Assembly: GCF_030704535.1 (NCBI RefSeq)
Contig: NC_081806.1
Location: 4,103,001-4,167,000, forward strand
Source: Vitis vinifera
Taxonomy: Eukaryota > Streptophyta > Magnoliopsida > Vitales > Vitaceae
Length of the DNA: 64,000 nucleotides
Reading direction: 5' to 3'
Shown here: positions 25,614 to 39,700 of the stretch, piece by piece
Position numbering within the stretch: position 1 is the first letter of the stretch
How the letters are laid out: each line of letters starts with the position of its first letter
Program-made: the position numbers and the translations under genes
The notes under the pieces: model-generated
What the model saw: the letters and a program-made list of their open reading frames with translations, nothing else
Databases searched by the model: none
Told to the model about the DNA's origin: nothing

Positions 25614-26443
25614 CTAATTTCTGCTGTAGCTCAGATAAATCGATGCTCCTGCGCCATCATTCACCTGAGGGTAGACTAGAAAATGAGATGGGACTATGGT
25701 TGGAATGAAACAACAAAGATAATGAACTCCAGGAATTGGTAAACTGTACCTCAGACTCAGTACTGTGAAGCAACATTCCATTCACTTTAGTGGAGCTGCA
25801 GCTAACAATGCTCAGATCTTCACTAGTTAGAACACTGAGCACCCTCGAAAGCGGGAGCCCTTGAGTGAAGCCAGTACTAACCAGAACCTCCACTCCGGCC
25901 CAGCATGGCTCCACTGTCACACACGAGCATTCCAGGCAGCTTGTCGGGCAATCTGGGGCGACATTGTTTGAAGTATTGGACAATTTTTTTAGGCAGTCTC
26001 TCTTGTCACTCAGCTCTTGGATCTTATCCTGTAAATGCCTAATGTAATTCACTGTCTCGTATATGTGATCGGGTACTGATCGCGTTACCTGAAACCATCA
26101 ACACAAATAGGTGGAAACAAAGACATGACGAAAGAAACTGCAAGGAGATAAGAAAAGAGAAAAAGTCTAACAGATACCTTCAGATATTCATTGGGGACCA
26201 GTGATCGGAGTGATGCATAAAGCACAGCCATCTCTTGCCTTCTTTGTCGTTCCACATATCTATGCATCATCTTCCTCTTCTTCTTATCACTACGGTAATC
26301 ATCCCTGTCACCGACGAAGGCCGACGACTTGCGCTGCCGACTGTAATTACGCTTCCTGGGGAGATGAGCGGTATCTATACAAGTAGTGAATGTGTAAAGT
26401 GTGATTAAAGGTCGAAGCTTAACCCTAATTGATATTCATCCAT
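25614..26443 (-). CDS. bHLH transcription factor (bHLH118/120/36-like subgroup), with a probable C-terminal frame slip
   Basis: This is a small plant bHLH DNA-binding protein. The proposed exons on the minus strand are 26443-26424, 26355-26178, 26088-25750 and 25664-25614, joining in frame to 195 aa. The basic region and helix 1 ([12 protein letters not shown], then [10 protein letters not shown]) end exon 2. The loop and helix 2 ([16 protein letters not shown]) open exon 3 and continue into a coiled segment ([16 protein letters not shown]). The H-E-R DNA contacts are present as HRYVERQRR. The central exons are secure. The first is tentative: a 20-nt coding exon and a 68-nt intron. In the last exon the joined frame stops early, while another frame (25629-25570) reads LQQKLADLK, which resembles the usual family tail. 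A small indel or another splice choice may explain this. Confidence 0.72.
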
Positions 26444-26611
26444 GTAAATATATAGTACATCAAGCAAACCTAATTAAGGGACCGTGAGTTTAGGAAATTT
26501 CTTAAAATAATCCTAAAAAAATAAGTGAAAATAATACAAAACAACTAAAAAATATTCTCTAAAAATGCTTTGTTTGTTGTTCTTAAAAACAAAAAATAGA
26601 AAATTTTTAAA

Positions 26612-26645
<34 letters not shown>

Positions 26646-29600
26646 TTAAAAAAAAAAACCAAAAAACTATTTTAAAATACAATTCCCAAACAACCCTTAA
26701 AAATTCTTCTTAAAATTTTAAAAATATGTGAAAGTGAACATTTTTTACTTCTTTGACATTACAAATTTTAGAAGTATTTTCAAATGTATAAAGTATGTAG
26801 CTACTTTTTATACAGGAATTCTCGTATTTTATAGAAGACTTTATATTTTTAAAAACAAAAAAATATAGAAAATATATCCAATGATGCACTAAATTATCTC
26901 GGTTGAAATTATTATCTCAATTTTAACTTCACTCTATAACAAGTAAAATGTTATTTTTAATAAGGCTTTATGTTTAACTATTACTCTATTAATAAATAAT
27001 AAAATATTATTAATTGATTATCTAAAAGTTTATATTTTTAGAATTAATTATAAAAATATAAGGCTTTATATTTATGTATTATATTTTAAGTGTTGTTATG
27101 GTTTATAAATTTAACTTTTGAATTAATTATTAATAATTTAGCTAGTTCAAGAGACAATTTATGGATTATTTTCGTTTTCTTATTTATATCTCTGATTTCT
27201 TATTCTTTAGGGCTGAATCCATTTCCATTGCTTCATGTTACCTTAATAAGGTGAGATTAATAGTCCTTTACAATGATTTTAGAAAGCGTTTTTAGCGAGT
27301 GTTCTTTAAAAAAATTAGATATTTAGTAAATTTAAAAAAACACTTTTAAAATTTTGAAAAATCATTTATATTATTAAAAAAATCATTTATAGTGTTTTCT
27401 AAAAAAAAAAAAAAAACATTTGATAGATGATTTATCCAAAAAATACTTTTAGATAAAATATTTCAAGTAAAAATACTATCAAATTCACTCTAAAATTATA
27501 CAATCCTTTTATTAGAAAATTGAAAAATCAGTATTTCTTCATATTTTATTTCCATTTTTTTATTATCATTCAATAAGATAAGTTTAGAATGCGTTTGAAA
27601 GTATTTATATTCAAAGTGTTTTTATTAAAAATATTTTTTTCAGTGTTTTTAGGATAATTACTTATAAAATGTTTCTCTATAAAATATTATAAGTGATTTT
27701 TTAACTTTACAAATAATTTTTCAATGTTTTAAAAATGTTTTCTGAATTTTATCAAACACCTAATATTTTTTCCAAAACACTTTTTAAATTAAAAACACTT
27801 TCTATAATAATTTCTAAATAGACTCTTAGTCATTTATTTTTAAGAGCTTAAATTTTCAATTTCGGCACCTATTTGATAATAGTTTGAGGAGCAAAAAAAA
27901 TTTCCCTATTTATTTTATTTTCTAATCTTCTTATATAGCTTATACAAGAAACATTATTTTCATAATTTGTATATTATTCTTTTAAAAAATCATAAACTTT
28001 AAAATAAAAATTAGCCCAAAAAAAGCAAAAAATTTGACTCTCAACTATATAAATATGGCTTTGGATAAAATTAAATATGCCCATGCAAGTTATGATTATG
28101 GTAAGAGACAATGGAGTACTACCACTTCCACTTAATAACGGAGACAAATCATCTGTACATTAGAGTCATTAGACAAGTTAACTTCTGATATATTTATGAT
28201 GGGTTGTGTCACTTCTCACTTCTTAGTTGTCACATGACCATGAACAAACTGAAAGCATTGTATGAATACGGGACTGTTTGGGGATTCCTTTTTACAACAG
28301 TTTTATGTTATTCAAATAAAAAAGTAAAAAATATGTTTAAAAATTAAAAACTATTTTCTATTTTCCCGTCTTAAAAATAAAATATTTTCAAATACTATAT
28401 TTTAATTATTTTTTATTATTTTCATTTGTTTTCTTATAATTATTTTAAGAGATAATTATATAAGGATGTAAAATGATTAAAAATAAAATATTACATATAA
28501 AAATTATTTTTGAAATATATTTAAATATATTTTAAAAACATTGTAAACATGTTAAAAAATTTTACGTTTCCAAACAAAATTTTATTTTATAAAAATCAAA
28601 GAATAATTTTTAAAAATTATTTTTCACAATTATTTTTTAAAACATTTACCAAACATACTTTATATATTTGGTTTATGTTTTTTCAAAACATTTTTATTTT
28701 TATATGTGAAAATAATAAAATTGATCCACTTATCCAACAAGAGCTAGGAGGTTTAGGTAGGGGGAAAAAAAAATTCAAGTAATTAACAGCACCCTTGTTA
28801 TTATTTAAAAATAAGTAAATTCTAGACATTGATTATATATATAATATTTTTTAGATGATAGAAAAAAATTATTTTTATTGATGTAAATGATATATATAAA
28901 GAATCAATTCAAAACTTGTTTGAAGAAATTAGTAAAACAACAATGAAAGAATTTAAAGAAGGTAAATTGGAAAACAAATAATAGAAAGTAAATTAATTAA
29001 ACCTTCAAAATTATACGGAGAAATGAAGTTAAGAAAATAAATTCAAGAAAATTTAAAAAAAAATGGCAAAGATTAAACCTTAAAATTTATTAGAGAGATA
29101 AAATTAGGATAATAAATTTATGATAAATAAATATAATTAAAATTAGTTAAAAATTAATATATTTTTAAATTATTTAATTTTTACTTTAAAGTAGTATATA
29201 AAAATAATTTACTTATTTTTAATTTTCCTTTATATATTTTTTATGCACTTTTTCATATTTTTTCACTTTTTTTTAAGGAACCAAACATAACATTTGAGTT
29301 GTAAAATTTTTCATGTTTATTCATATTCCATTTCGTTTTTTTTTTTTTTTTTGCTTTTTGATCATTTAAGAACATGTAACCAAAGAGTCGAGTATGATAT
29401 AATAGAGGGGTAGATATAGAGAAAAAAAAAAGATTAATTTGTAACTAGAATTAATATTTTATTTTTATATTTTTATTTTTAATATTTTTTGAACTTTTTA
29501 AAAAAACTTAATAAGAAAGTGGGAGAAAAGAGAAAGAGATTAATTTCTAATGAGAATTAATATTTCATTTTTATATATTTAACCTTTCAAGTATTATATT

Positions 29601-30119
29601 TATTTTTATTTTATTAATGAGAGCAATTAACAAATAATTTACCCATTTTTAACAAAAATATATGAGAATATAAGTTACATCGAAATCATGGAAAATATAG
29701 AAAAATTATATTAGTAAAATTAAGGATTAATTTTATTCATTTTATTTACGGTTTTAACTAAATATAATTATCTTTTATTAATTTGAAATTTCTTTAAATA
29801 TTTTTTTTATTTTAAATTAGAATGGAGATGAATGAAAATAACAAATGAAAAAAAGATGAAATGTATTTGATAATATTTTTAATTAATAGAAATTAAGTAT
29901 ATTTAGTCAGAAACTCGGGAAAAATACTTGATGAAATTTCAAATCAATAAAAACTAAAAAGCACGAGGAATGTTGGTGAATGATGAAATTAACCTTGAAA
30001 ATTATAATAGAAATTCATATAAGCGTTTAATCGAAAAACCTTAAAAATGAAAAAAAGAAGGAAAAAAAAAAAAAAAAAAAAAGGGCCAGAAACAGTTGTG
30101 AAATGTGCAGAATCTAATA
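26444..30119. other. AT-rich spacer with fold-back elements, no gene seen
   Basis: Very AT-rich sequence separates the divergent bHLH and YTH genes. A (TA)n run lies at 26619-26645. Several stretches have MITE-like ends, such as about 26470-26700 (right end reading AAGGGTTGTTTGGGAATTGT on the minus strand) and 28263-28660 (GACTGTTTGGGGATTCC against a diverged inverted end). An open frame at 28549-28782 is AT-driven and has no domain likeness. I see no coding or RNA gene signal. Confidence 0.6.
27589..27833. repeat. MITE-like fold-back element (~245 bp)
   Basis: The left end (AGAATGCGTTTGAAAGTATT, then TTCAAAGTGTTTTT) is matched in inverted orientation by the right end (AAAAACACTTTCTATAATAA, then TCTAAATAGACTCT). 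The size and TTTGAAAG/AAGTG-type ends fit a hAT-like non-autonomous element. The target duplication is unclear. Confidence 0.55.
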
Positions 30120-30254
30120 TAGAAGTACTTTTAGGAAGCTGGGACTCGTGAAGCGGAAAACAAAAGCTAGGGCTCGGGAGTGGTTCCAGTCTTCCAGAAG
30201 ATTATCGCCATCACCACTCTCACCCTCTTCTTCTTTGTCTTCCTCTCTCTAGAG
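30120..30254 (+). other. Putative 5' untranslated exon of the YTH gene
   Basis: A more GC-rich, CT-rich stretch ends in TCTCTAGAG followed by a GTATTT donor at 30255. The next acceptor with coding potential is at 32078-32079, 15 nt before the YTH start codon. The transcription start is not defined; a long leader intron of about 1.8 kb is common in plant regulatory genes. Transcript data would be decisive. Confidence 0.5.
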
Positions 30255-32094
30255 GTATTTGCTTTCATTCTCATTTCAATTTCATGGGATCTTACTCTTC
30301 TCTAATTATAGTTGTTAAATTCGCCTTGGTTTCTCATTGTTTTGTTTTTTTAATGTTATGCTTGGTTACTGAGAAAACATTGGAAAATAGGAGGAAATGG
30401 AATTTGCTTGTTGTTTTGTGAATGGAGACAGTGGAAGTCTCTAGCCAGCTGAGTTTAATTCAAAGGTTCGGAACTTTCGGTTCTGTATTTTCCCTATATG
30501 TTCTTGGCAGCCAAACGTGGGCTTTTTAATTTTGAACGTTGAGTGATCAATGGGGGGCCTAGATTTGGAGTCGGTTGTGATGGTTTGTGGTTTGAGTTGA
30601 ATGGTCCATACAACAAAAGTCGGTTCAATGGTGTGTTTGTGAAAGATGTACAGGTTTGTGGATGAGAAGCTGGATTAACAAAGTTAGAGGAGTTGGTTAG
30701 AAATCAGTGGAAGTGGTTCTTCTGTCCGCTTTGGTTTTTTTTCCTTGGGCCCATTTCTTGGTATAATGTATTTTCTGGTGAAGGTCTTGGGGGCATTTTC
30801 TGTAAATAAAATGCTTTTAAAAAAATATTCTAAATTCTAAAATATCCTTCTGAATTTTTGTTTTATGTTTTTTTTTTTCATTTTAAGATCTCACCTCTAC
30901 TTACTGACAAGAACCTTTTTTTTTTTAAGCGGTCAAATGGTGTGTGGGGGAGCCTTATAAACAAAGCTTATCCCACTTCACGGGAAATATAAATACTTGG
31001 TGACTGGTTGGGTTAGGGTTGAGTGCTTTACCGTATTCAATTTTGATTTGCAATCAATGCTAACGACCTAGACTGACACAGTGTAATCAATACGCTATAG
31101 ATGTTGTAAATTCTGCTTTTCAAGTCTCTGAACTTTCTATCTACAAATGAAAATGTTGTTACTTGAAAGAATGGAGGAATTGTTGCCGAAAATGGAAATT
31201 ATGATACATTCCTACTTGGTTCTAGAAACTGTATCAATCTGAGGCTGTCTTGCATTCTCCAGTGATATTTTGACAGTAAGATATTCTGTGTATAGGTAAT
31301 TGCTGTCATCCAAATATCAAACCAGCTAAGTTGTATCACACTGATTCAACACTTTAGTGTATGCTTTGGTATCTTTTTGATATGGCATGAGAGATGTAAG
31401 GTGCATGATGTAATTCCAGAAAAATATTTTTTCGCTTGGCACCTAAGTTCATGATGCAGAAGAGATGTGTGTTTTTGACCTGTAATTGAAGAATAAAATC
31501 ATAAATGTTACCTTTAAATTGCTGGCTTGCTAGTAGCCACACTCTTTGTTCGAGGCTTAACTTTTGCCATAATAAGGTTCAACAATAGAGTATGGACTTG
31601 CTCCTGCTTCTAGACTCCATGTTTTCTATAAGGAATTCAATGCTTCTACAACATTTGCAAACATATGTAATGTTTCTGTTGGATACCCTTGTGGTAGCAT
31701 TAATACAAGCACTGTTAAGTGGCTCTCAATTTACTAATATAGGCTATAATAAATGTGAGTTGGCAGTCCAGAAAGAACTTTCAATGTTCACATATGATAC
31801 TGAAACTTGGCTATTAAGTTATAAAAAGTGAAATCCTGCTCTTACTATTTTGCTTTAACCTATTTTTCATTCTCGGTGTTGCTTCTTTATCTTTTGGTTC
31901 TGGCAATTGTTCTTTGGCATTTGGTAATAGTGCTTGAAATTGCAGATGATCCATTTCAGTTCTATAATTATACTAGTTTCTTTCTTTTTTCCATGTTTCT
32001 TTATCTGCACTAGATTTGTGCTGCAATGGTTTGTATCTTTGTTTTACACTTGCTTTCCTCTGCTATGATTGTGACATAGGAGGTTCAAAAGGAT

Positions 32095-35000
32095 ATGTCT
32101 TCCGATACTGCAAAGGAAAATGCATCTGTAGTTGATTCATCAGTGACTGATTGGAAACATGATATGGGGAATTTTGATGATCCAGGTAGTAAACCATGTG
32201 AAATTTATTTTAGTTTTCTAGATGATTATCATTCTTTTGTAGTTAAGTAGGTTTTTATGTTGACAATATGCTGTATTGAGAGTACAAGCTGTCCCATTTT
32301 TTTGAGAGCATTATAGGCTTAAGGAGATTCTGGAATTTCTAGCTATAAAAAGTGTCTAATCTATCAGAACAAGAGAGGCAACCCTAATAAGCATATTTCT
32401 CTATGTTTTCTTATTTATCTATCTCTTGCTTCTTTTATTTTATCAAGTAGGAAAGAAACCCAAAAGTTGGACTTTTATATAATATTTGAAACCAGTAGGG
32501 ATTAATGTTTTATGCTTGTTCATTTGTTTATTCTAACTTCTCGAAATAAAGCAATAATATGTTCTTATTGAATTTTTCTCATAAAGTATGTAGTAATATG
32601 AATAATATGGAATTGTCTTGTTAGAAAGCTCAAGCTACAAAGCAAATGAGGATGGCTATCCATCTGGGCCAGAAGAACAGCGGCATTCTCACACTGGAAT
32701 GCTAAATTCAAGTGCAAATAAAAAGGGTAAATTGTATAGTACAAGATATTTCATCATTAAGAGTTTGAACCATCATAATATCCAATTATCGATGGAGAAA
32801 GGAATTTGGGCTACTCAAGTCATGAATGAACCAATTTTGGAAGAAGCTTTTCATGTAAGATACCTCTTAGTATAGAGTCCTGTACTGTTTTCTCAATCTT
32901 CATGCTTTATAAAGATGTGTGTGCTTGCAGAATTCTTGTGAGTAATTCCAATATTTTGTGTCAACATGAGTGGTTTCTTGTGCATTTCTTGCAGAATTCT
33001 GGTAAAGTGATTCTAATATTCAGTGTCAACATGAGTGGTTTCTTCCAAGGGTATGCCCAAATGATGTCTTCTGTTGGATGGAGACGGGACAATGTATGGA
33101 GTCAAGGAAGTGGTGGAAATAATCCTTGGGGACGCAGTTTTAAGGTCAAATGGCTGCGATTACATGATTTGCCTTTCCAAAAAACGCTGCATCTCAAGAA
33201 TCCACTGAATGACTACAAACCTGTCAAGATCAGTAGGGACTGCCAGGTTTAATTTAATTTTAGTGTTCTTTCTTTCTTGCATTTGCTCTTGTAGAGGACT
33301 ATAAGGTTTGAATATGATTGTGGTTATTCCAGGAGTTATCTCAAGAAATTGGAGAAGCTCTTTGTGAGCTCCTTGATGGAAAGACTGATGTGGGTGACAA
33401 TCTAAGAAAGTATGGTTTATTCTTAAAGTTGTAGGGTTATGGAAACTGTCAAATCCAGATTTAACAGCCATGTCAATCGATCTGAGTTTATGCAGGAATG
33501 ACTTTTCTGGTGATGATCTTCCTCCAAGAAGGCCTTTTATGGAGCCTTCATGTTCTTTACCAGGTGAAGAGTATAACCTGTCTTCGATGCATATGACATG
33601 GACATCCATGCTTTATCCTTCCTTGCTCTACCAACATAAAGCTGAAGCAAATAGATTCCATTTAGCACACCAGAGATCAACCGGACCATTTCTTCCTGAA
33701 AATTTGCCTATCTCTTCTGGGCCATCGAAAGTTACAAGGGTGAAACATCCTCGGATTAGTGGTAACTTCACTAGTGTACAAGTGGATCATGATATGTCTT
33801 CTGGTTTTGATGTTTGGAATATGTCAGCTGAGAGAAGCCCTCTTGCAAGTACACTGACTGAGGATGATATTCTTGAAATGGTATTGACATCCTATCTTAG
33901 CTTCTATGTTCTAACCAATGCAAAATATATCCACTGCTTTCTCATTAATAAGGAAAGGAGTGAATCTAAGTTGTGCTGTGTAGAAAAATAATTGGACATT
34001 TTATATCAATGATAAATTGGATTATTGATGGTTGTTATGCATTAAATCCATGCACTTTAGAAAAGATATATGGTATTTGAAGGTAAGTGTTGTTGTGCTC
34101 AAAATATTATCTTGTAGTCATTTATATCCGATAATTAATTTGGACTGCTTCTCACTCTATATTTATCTATTTTTCTAGTATCATAATTAGCCATGGACCT
34201 GTTTTGCTGTGGAAGCTTTTCGTTCCTTGGAGTTTTGTTTCTTTAGATATCATGGGTTATTGATGTTGTCAATAAGTTTTTTAAACAGTTTAATGAAAAT
34301 TACACAACTCATAAAGTTGATATTATTTTCTTATTTATTTATGTTTTATTGGGTGGTGGTGGTGGTGTTTTGCCTGTTGGCGGGGTGGTGGTGTTTGGTT
34401 TCCAAACTAAAACTGAGCCACACAAGCAGAAGGTGGGATGCAAGTCTACATTGTTGGTACCAACCCCTGGAAACTTTATTAATGGGTTAGATGGTAACTT
34501 CAATCCAAAATATTACTTCTCTATGGGACATCAACGTTTGAGCTTAAGCTCTATTATATCTTCTTGTCTTCTATCTGGTTACCTCATGTTCACTGCAGGT
34601 AGGGTTAAATTCCTCGTAAGCCTTGTGATTTCTTTCTTCAGGTGACGTGGCCAGATGAGAAATGTAAATGCCATCTTGGGTTTTGGATGAAAGTTGTTGC
34701 CAAACTATGTGACGGTTGACGAAGTTTCCAAGATGAGTTACTTGGCCAGTTATGGAGTACGTGACAGGAATGAATAACTACAGTTGATGAATTGGGCTAA
34801 AATCTTGTGGATTTGGTGGATTGGATTAGTTCTCCGTGGGGTGTGGTTGCTTATTTTTGTGTATTCGCCCCATCTGGTTTTTGTTATTTTATATACATCG
34901 TGTATATATATATATATATTTTAATACAATATCCTTTTACCTATCAAAAAAACAAAAATGAAAAAGAATTGGTCTAAAATCTTGTTAGGTCATTGGACAT

Positions 35001-36746
35001 CTAGCCTTGAGAAACTTATATGGGTAAATTTATCTATTTGAGTTTTTGGTGGTTGGGGATTGGATTTGGTTGTGTTTGTGGGGGGCAGAACATTTTCAGC
35101 CTCCTTTTTGTTTCAATTAATTGAGTGCATTTTTTCCCATCTAGCCAAGAATTTTGCTTATTAATTCAAATTCTTCTTATGCACTTGGTTTTTTCCTATA
35201 TCACATGGGTTTGAATGTGGGCGTTGGATGCGATTATGTGTTTGGCAGGTGCAAGGAAATATTACATGTTAATATGTAACTGACTAGGTATTGAATCAGT
35301 TCTACTGTCCCTTGGTAATTAACATAATTATGTTAAGGATTTCAAATTTACTTGGTTTTCTCACCATATGCTTACCCTCTTGTTAGTGGCAACAAAAGAA
35401 AGTAAATCAATTAAACCAAAGTATTTCCCAGGTAAAAGAGAACAAAAGAATCTAGTAGAATTGAAGAATGGGTGTTGGTGCTCGAGGGCAGTGAAGAATG
35501 ATTGTGGGTGGGGTGCGGTTTGTGGAAGGCTATCGGAAACAGGTGGGTAGTCTTCAAAAGTATAACTTGCTTCATTGTGGGTAATGGCAGAAAGATAAAT
35601 TCTTCAAAGACAGATGGTGCGGTGAAAATTCTTTGGAAAAGTCTTGTTTTGGTGTTATTTTCTATAGTTGTTGATAAAGACTCTTGGATAGTAGAATGTG
35701 GGAACAGATTAGGGAGGGGGGTTGGTGGAGTCCTTTGTGTCATAGACGGTTCCACGATTGGGAATCAAAAGAAGTGAATGTCTTTTTTTGGAGACTGCAA
35801 TCAATCTTAGTTAGAAGGGACGAGGATGAAAAATTTGGTTGGAAGAAAACTAAGACCTGCAAGTCCTTTGTCAAATCCTTCTGCGCATCCTGACCCTAGG
35901 AAAGAAGTGAGCCTTTTCCCATAAGCATAGTATGAAACCTTTGGATGTCAACAAAGGTGAGTTTCTTTACTTGAAATCTATTTGGGGAAGAATTTTAATT
36001 CTTGATCAGTTTAGAAGGAGGGGCTAGAGTATTTCGAATATAACATATATAAAGGGGGTGAAGAGTCAGTTGATAATTTGCTTCACTTCTCCATTGCGAA
36101 AATCCTATGGCAATTGGTTTTTTTCTTTTTTTGGAGTAGGCTGAGTGATGCTCTCCTTTGTGAAAGACAATTTTTTAAGTTGACATGATCCGTTTGTGGG
36201 GAAGAAGAGGAAGAAAGTTTGGAGGGTTGCTTCCTTTGCACATTTTGGCTGTTATGGAAGGAAGAAATAGGAGTCTTTTGAAGGTGTAAGAGTCGGATCA
36301 AGCAATTATGTGTATCTTCTTGGATTGGGTTAGAGTGTACATAGGCAATCATTCTATGTCAATGATAGGCTTTGTAGATTGGTTGAGTTTGAAGTAAGGA
36401 GGGGGAGGTTATTTTTTGTTTTCCTTATTCCTTTTTGCTTGCCTCTTTGGTGGTAACTGTGTACATAATGTGTACCTTGATGCTTTTCTTTTAGACGCTT
36501 TCTTTATTAATATATATTCTTGTTTGCCTATCAAAAAATATTATAATCATATTTCTTACATGCTTATGTATATTTGTTGTTGCATGAAAGTTTTGTCAAG
36601 GGAAGCTCTCATTGATCTGTGGTTTCATTCTTGAATCTCAATATTGTGAGAAAGGAATGGCCTCGTTTTTTCTTTTTTCCTCCCCCCTCCTCCCCTTTCA
36701 ATTATAATCATATTTCTTGATGCACCTTTTTTAGATGCTTTCTTTA

Positions 36747-36795
<49 letters not shown>

Positions 36796-39700
36796 TTGTT
36801 TGCCTATCAAAAAAAGTAAAAAAAAAAAAAAAAAAAATTATAATCATATTTCTTGCATTCTTAATTTGTATATTTGTTGTTTCATGAAAGTTCTGTCAAG
36901 GGAAGCTTTCATTGATCTGTGGTTTCATTCTTGAATCTCAATATTGTAAGAAAGTAATGGCCTCATTTTCTCTTTTTTACTCCCCCTTCTTCCCCTTTCA
37001 TTTGAAAATAACAGTGATACCTTTTGCCTGTTTTTCTTTTCTTTTCTGATAAATGGCTTTCCTTTTGATTTATTGTTGCAGTCATATGAAGAATACCTAG
37101 AGGCTCATAGCAGAAGCAACAAAAAGTTATCCCAACCTGTTAGTATACATCTTTAACCTTATCCTACTTGTTTATTTGTGTGTATCATGTTATATAATAT
37201 ATGGGGGCCACACTTTCAAATTTTAGGATACAAGAGCTTGATTAGTCAAAAATCCTCTATAGAGAAAACCATTTGCTTTCACTCTTCATCTCTAAATATA
37301 CTAATGCTAGCAAAATAAAATAGGACAAGGATCCCATACCCATAACACTTGCATTTTTTATTTTTATTTTTTTTGATAAGTAAATGAATTTCATTAAAAA
37401 AAAGGAGAGAGACGCTAAAATAGCGACTCTAAGTATACAAAACCTATACACCCGCCATCATAGGCCAAAAAACAAAAAACCGATTGCCACAAGCCTACTT
37501 AGAACCCAACCAATCAATAAAATTAGCTATAGTTAGAGGGTAATCGTCTATGAACAACTTAGCCTCAGCCCATAAAGTAAGAATAAAAGAGTGTTTCAAT
37601 CTTTGAATTGACACCGATTCATCCTTGAAAGCCAATCAATTCCTCTCCTTCCAAACCGTCCAAAAAATATGAAGAGGAGCAGCTCTCCACACCTTCTTGC
37701 GATTTTTGCCCATGAAAAAACCATTCCAACTTAGAAGGGTCTCTCTAACTGAAAAAGGCAAAACCCAAGACACCCCAAATAAAGCAAAGAGAAGATCCCA
37801 TAGCGCCCTCGTCCTGGAACAATGAAGAAGAAGGTGGTTTATGGTCTCCTCTTTCTCAAGACACATAAAACATCTATTCGCCAAGGCCCATTCTCTTTTC
37901 TGGACTAGATCCAAAGTTAAGGCTTTGCCCCACGTGGGCTCCCATGCGAAGAAACTAATCTTGGGCTGCACATTCGCATTCCAAATAAAGCTTGAAGGAA
38001 ACAAAGATGAACCACCCGCTTCAAGAGCTATGTATAGAGACTTAACTGAGAATTTACCGCTCTTGGTTTCAGTCAAGGATATTGTATCCTCCACATCCTC
38101 AATAACTCTTTTACTCTGAATCCTCTCCATAAATCTTTCCGCCTCCTCAACCTCCCAGTCATTGAACGCTCTTAAAAACAGGGGTTCCAACCCCCCCATC
38201 CCCCCTCAGCCAAGGGATCCCATATATCTGCCACCCACGCTTCCTTCTCAACCGTCAAAGCAAAAAGAGAGGGAAAGGTCATACACAGAGGAGACTCCCC
38301 ACACCATCTATCCCTCCAGAAGCTCACCCTTCTCCCATTACCAACTATGAAAGCCATCCTATCACTCACCAACTTCCAATCCGCCCTAATTCCTTTCCAC
38401 AAACCCAAACCATGAGCCTCTCTCACTTCCCGCAAGCACCATCCCCTTCTAGCTTCTCCATACTTCCCTCTAATCACTTGATTCCACAAAGCCTCTCTCT
38501 CATTTGCGAAACGCCAATTCCACTTAGCAAGAAGAGTCTTGTTAAGGAGGGAAAGGCTTTTGACCCCCAAGCCTCCTTTCGCCTTGCTTAAACACACCAA
38601 CTCCTATCTTACTAAGTGAGGCTTATGTTCCAGATTGCCCCCACCCCAAAGGAAATCCCTTTGGATTTTCTCTAATCTCCGTCTAACTGAGCTTGGTAAG
38701 CACAACAATGACATTAAATAGATGGGTAAATTTGATAATGTACTACGAATGAGAGTCACCCTTCCTCCCTTGGACAAGTATTGTCTCTTCCACATAGATA
38801 ACCTTCTTCGAAAGCGCTCTTCCACACCATCCCAAACTGTGACTGACTTAAAAGGAGCACCCAGGGGCATCCCCAAATAGGTGGTTGGAAGACTACCCAA
38901 ACTACAACCAAACTCCCCAGCAAGATCATCCATACTCTCCACCCTCCCTATTGGAATTAATTCACTTTTTTCCAAGTTTATCCTCAATCCTGAAGCAGCC
39001 TCAAACCACATGAGAAGCCAACTGAGGTAAGTCAACTGATCTTGTGAAGGTTTACAAAACACCAGTGTATCATCAGCAAACAACAAGTGGGAAATTAGGA
39101 CCCCTTCTTCGCTCTGACCTTTTACCCTACAACCAGATAAAAAATCTCCCTCTACTGCCCTTTTAATGAAAACACTAAAGACCTCCATAGCAATGACAAA
39201 GAGGTAGGGGGAAAGGGGATCGCCCTGCCTCAAACCCCTGGAGCTTTGAAAGAAGCCCGTAGGGGTTCCATTGATCATCATTGAGAAACTTGCAGTGGAT
39301 ATGCACCACCGACTCCACCTAATCCATTTCTCCCCAAAACCTATTTTCTTCATGATTGTGAGAATAAAATTTCAGTCCACTTTATCATACGCCTTCTCTA
39401 TATCTAGTTTGCACAAAATGCTGCTCTCATTATTCTTAAGGGTCGAATCAATGGCTTCATTGGCTATCAACACTGCATCTAGTATTTGTCTACCTTCCAC
39501 AAACGCCCCTTGAGCTTTGGAGACCACCTTTCCAACCACTTTTTTTAGCCTATTGGCTAATACCTTGGCCAGCCACTTGTACAAGCTTCCCACCAAGCTT
39601 ATAGGCCTATAATCCCCTAGAGCTTCAGCTCCTGCTTTTTTTGGAATTAAGACCATAAATGTTGCATTTAGGCTTTTGACAAATTTGCCATTTTCGTAAA

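Noticed and set aside
28549-28782. 77-codon open frame with hydrophobic and aromatic content
   Set aside because: A product of AT-rich sequence inside a MITE-like stretch; no homology recognised.
34209-34645. Open frames with a membrane-like stretch in a YTH intron
   Set aside because: They do not continue the YTH frame across good splice sites, and a GGT-repeat drives the composition.
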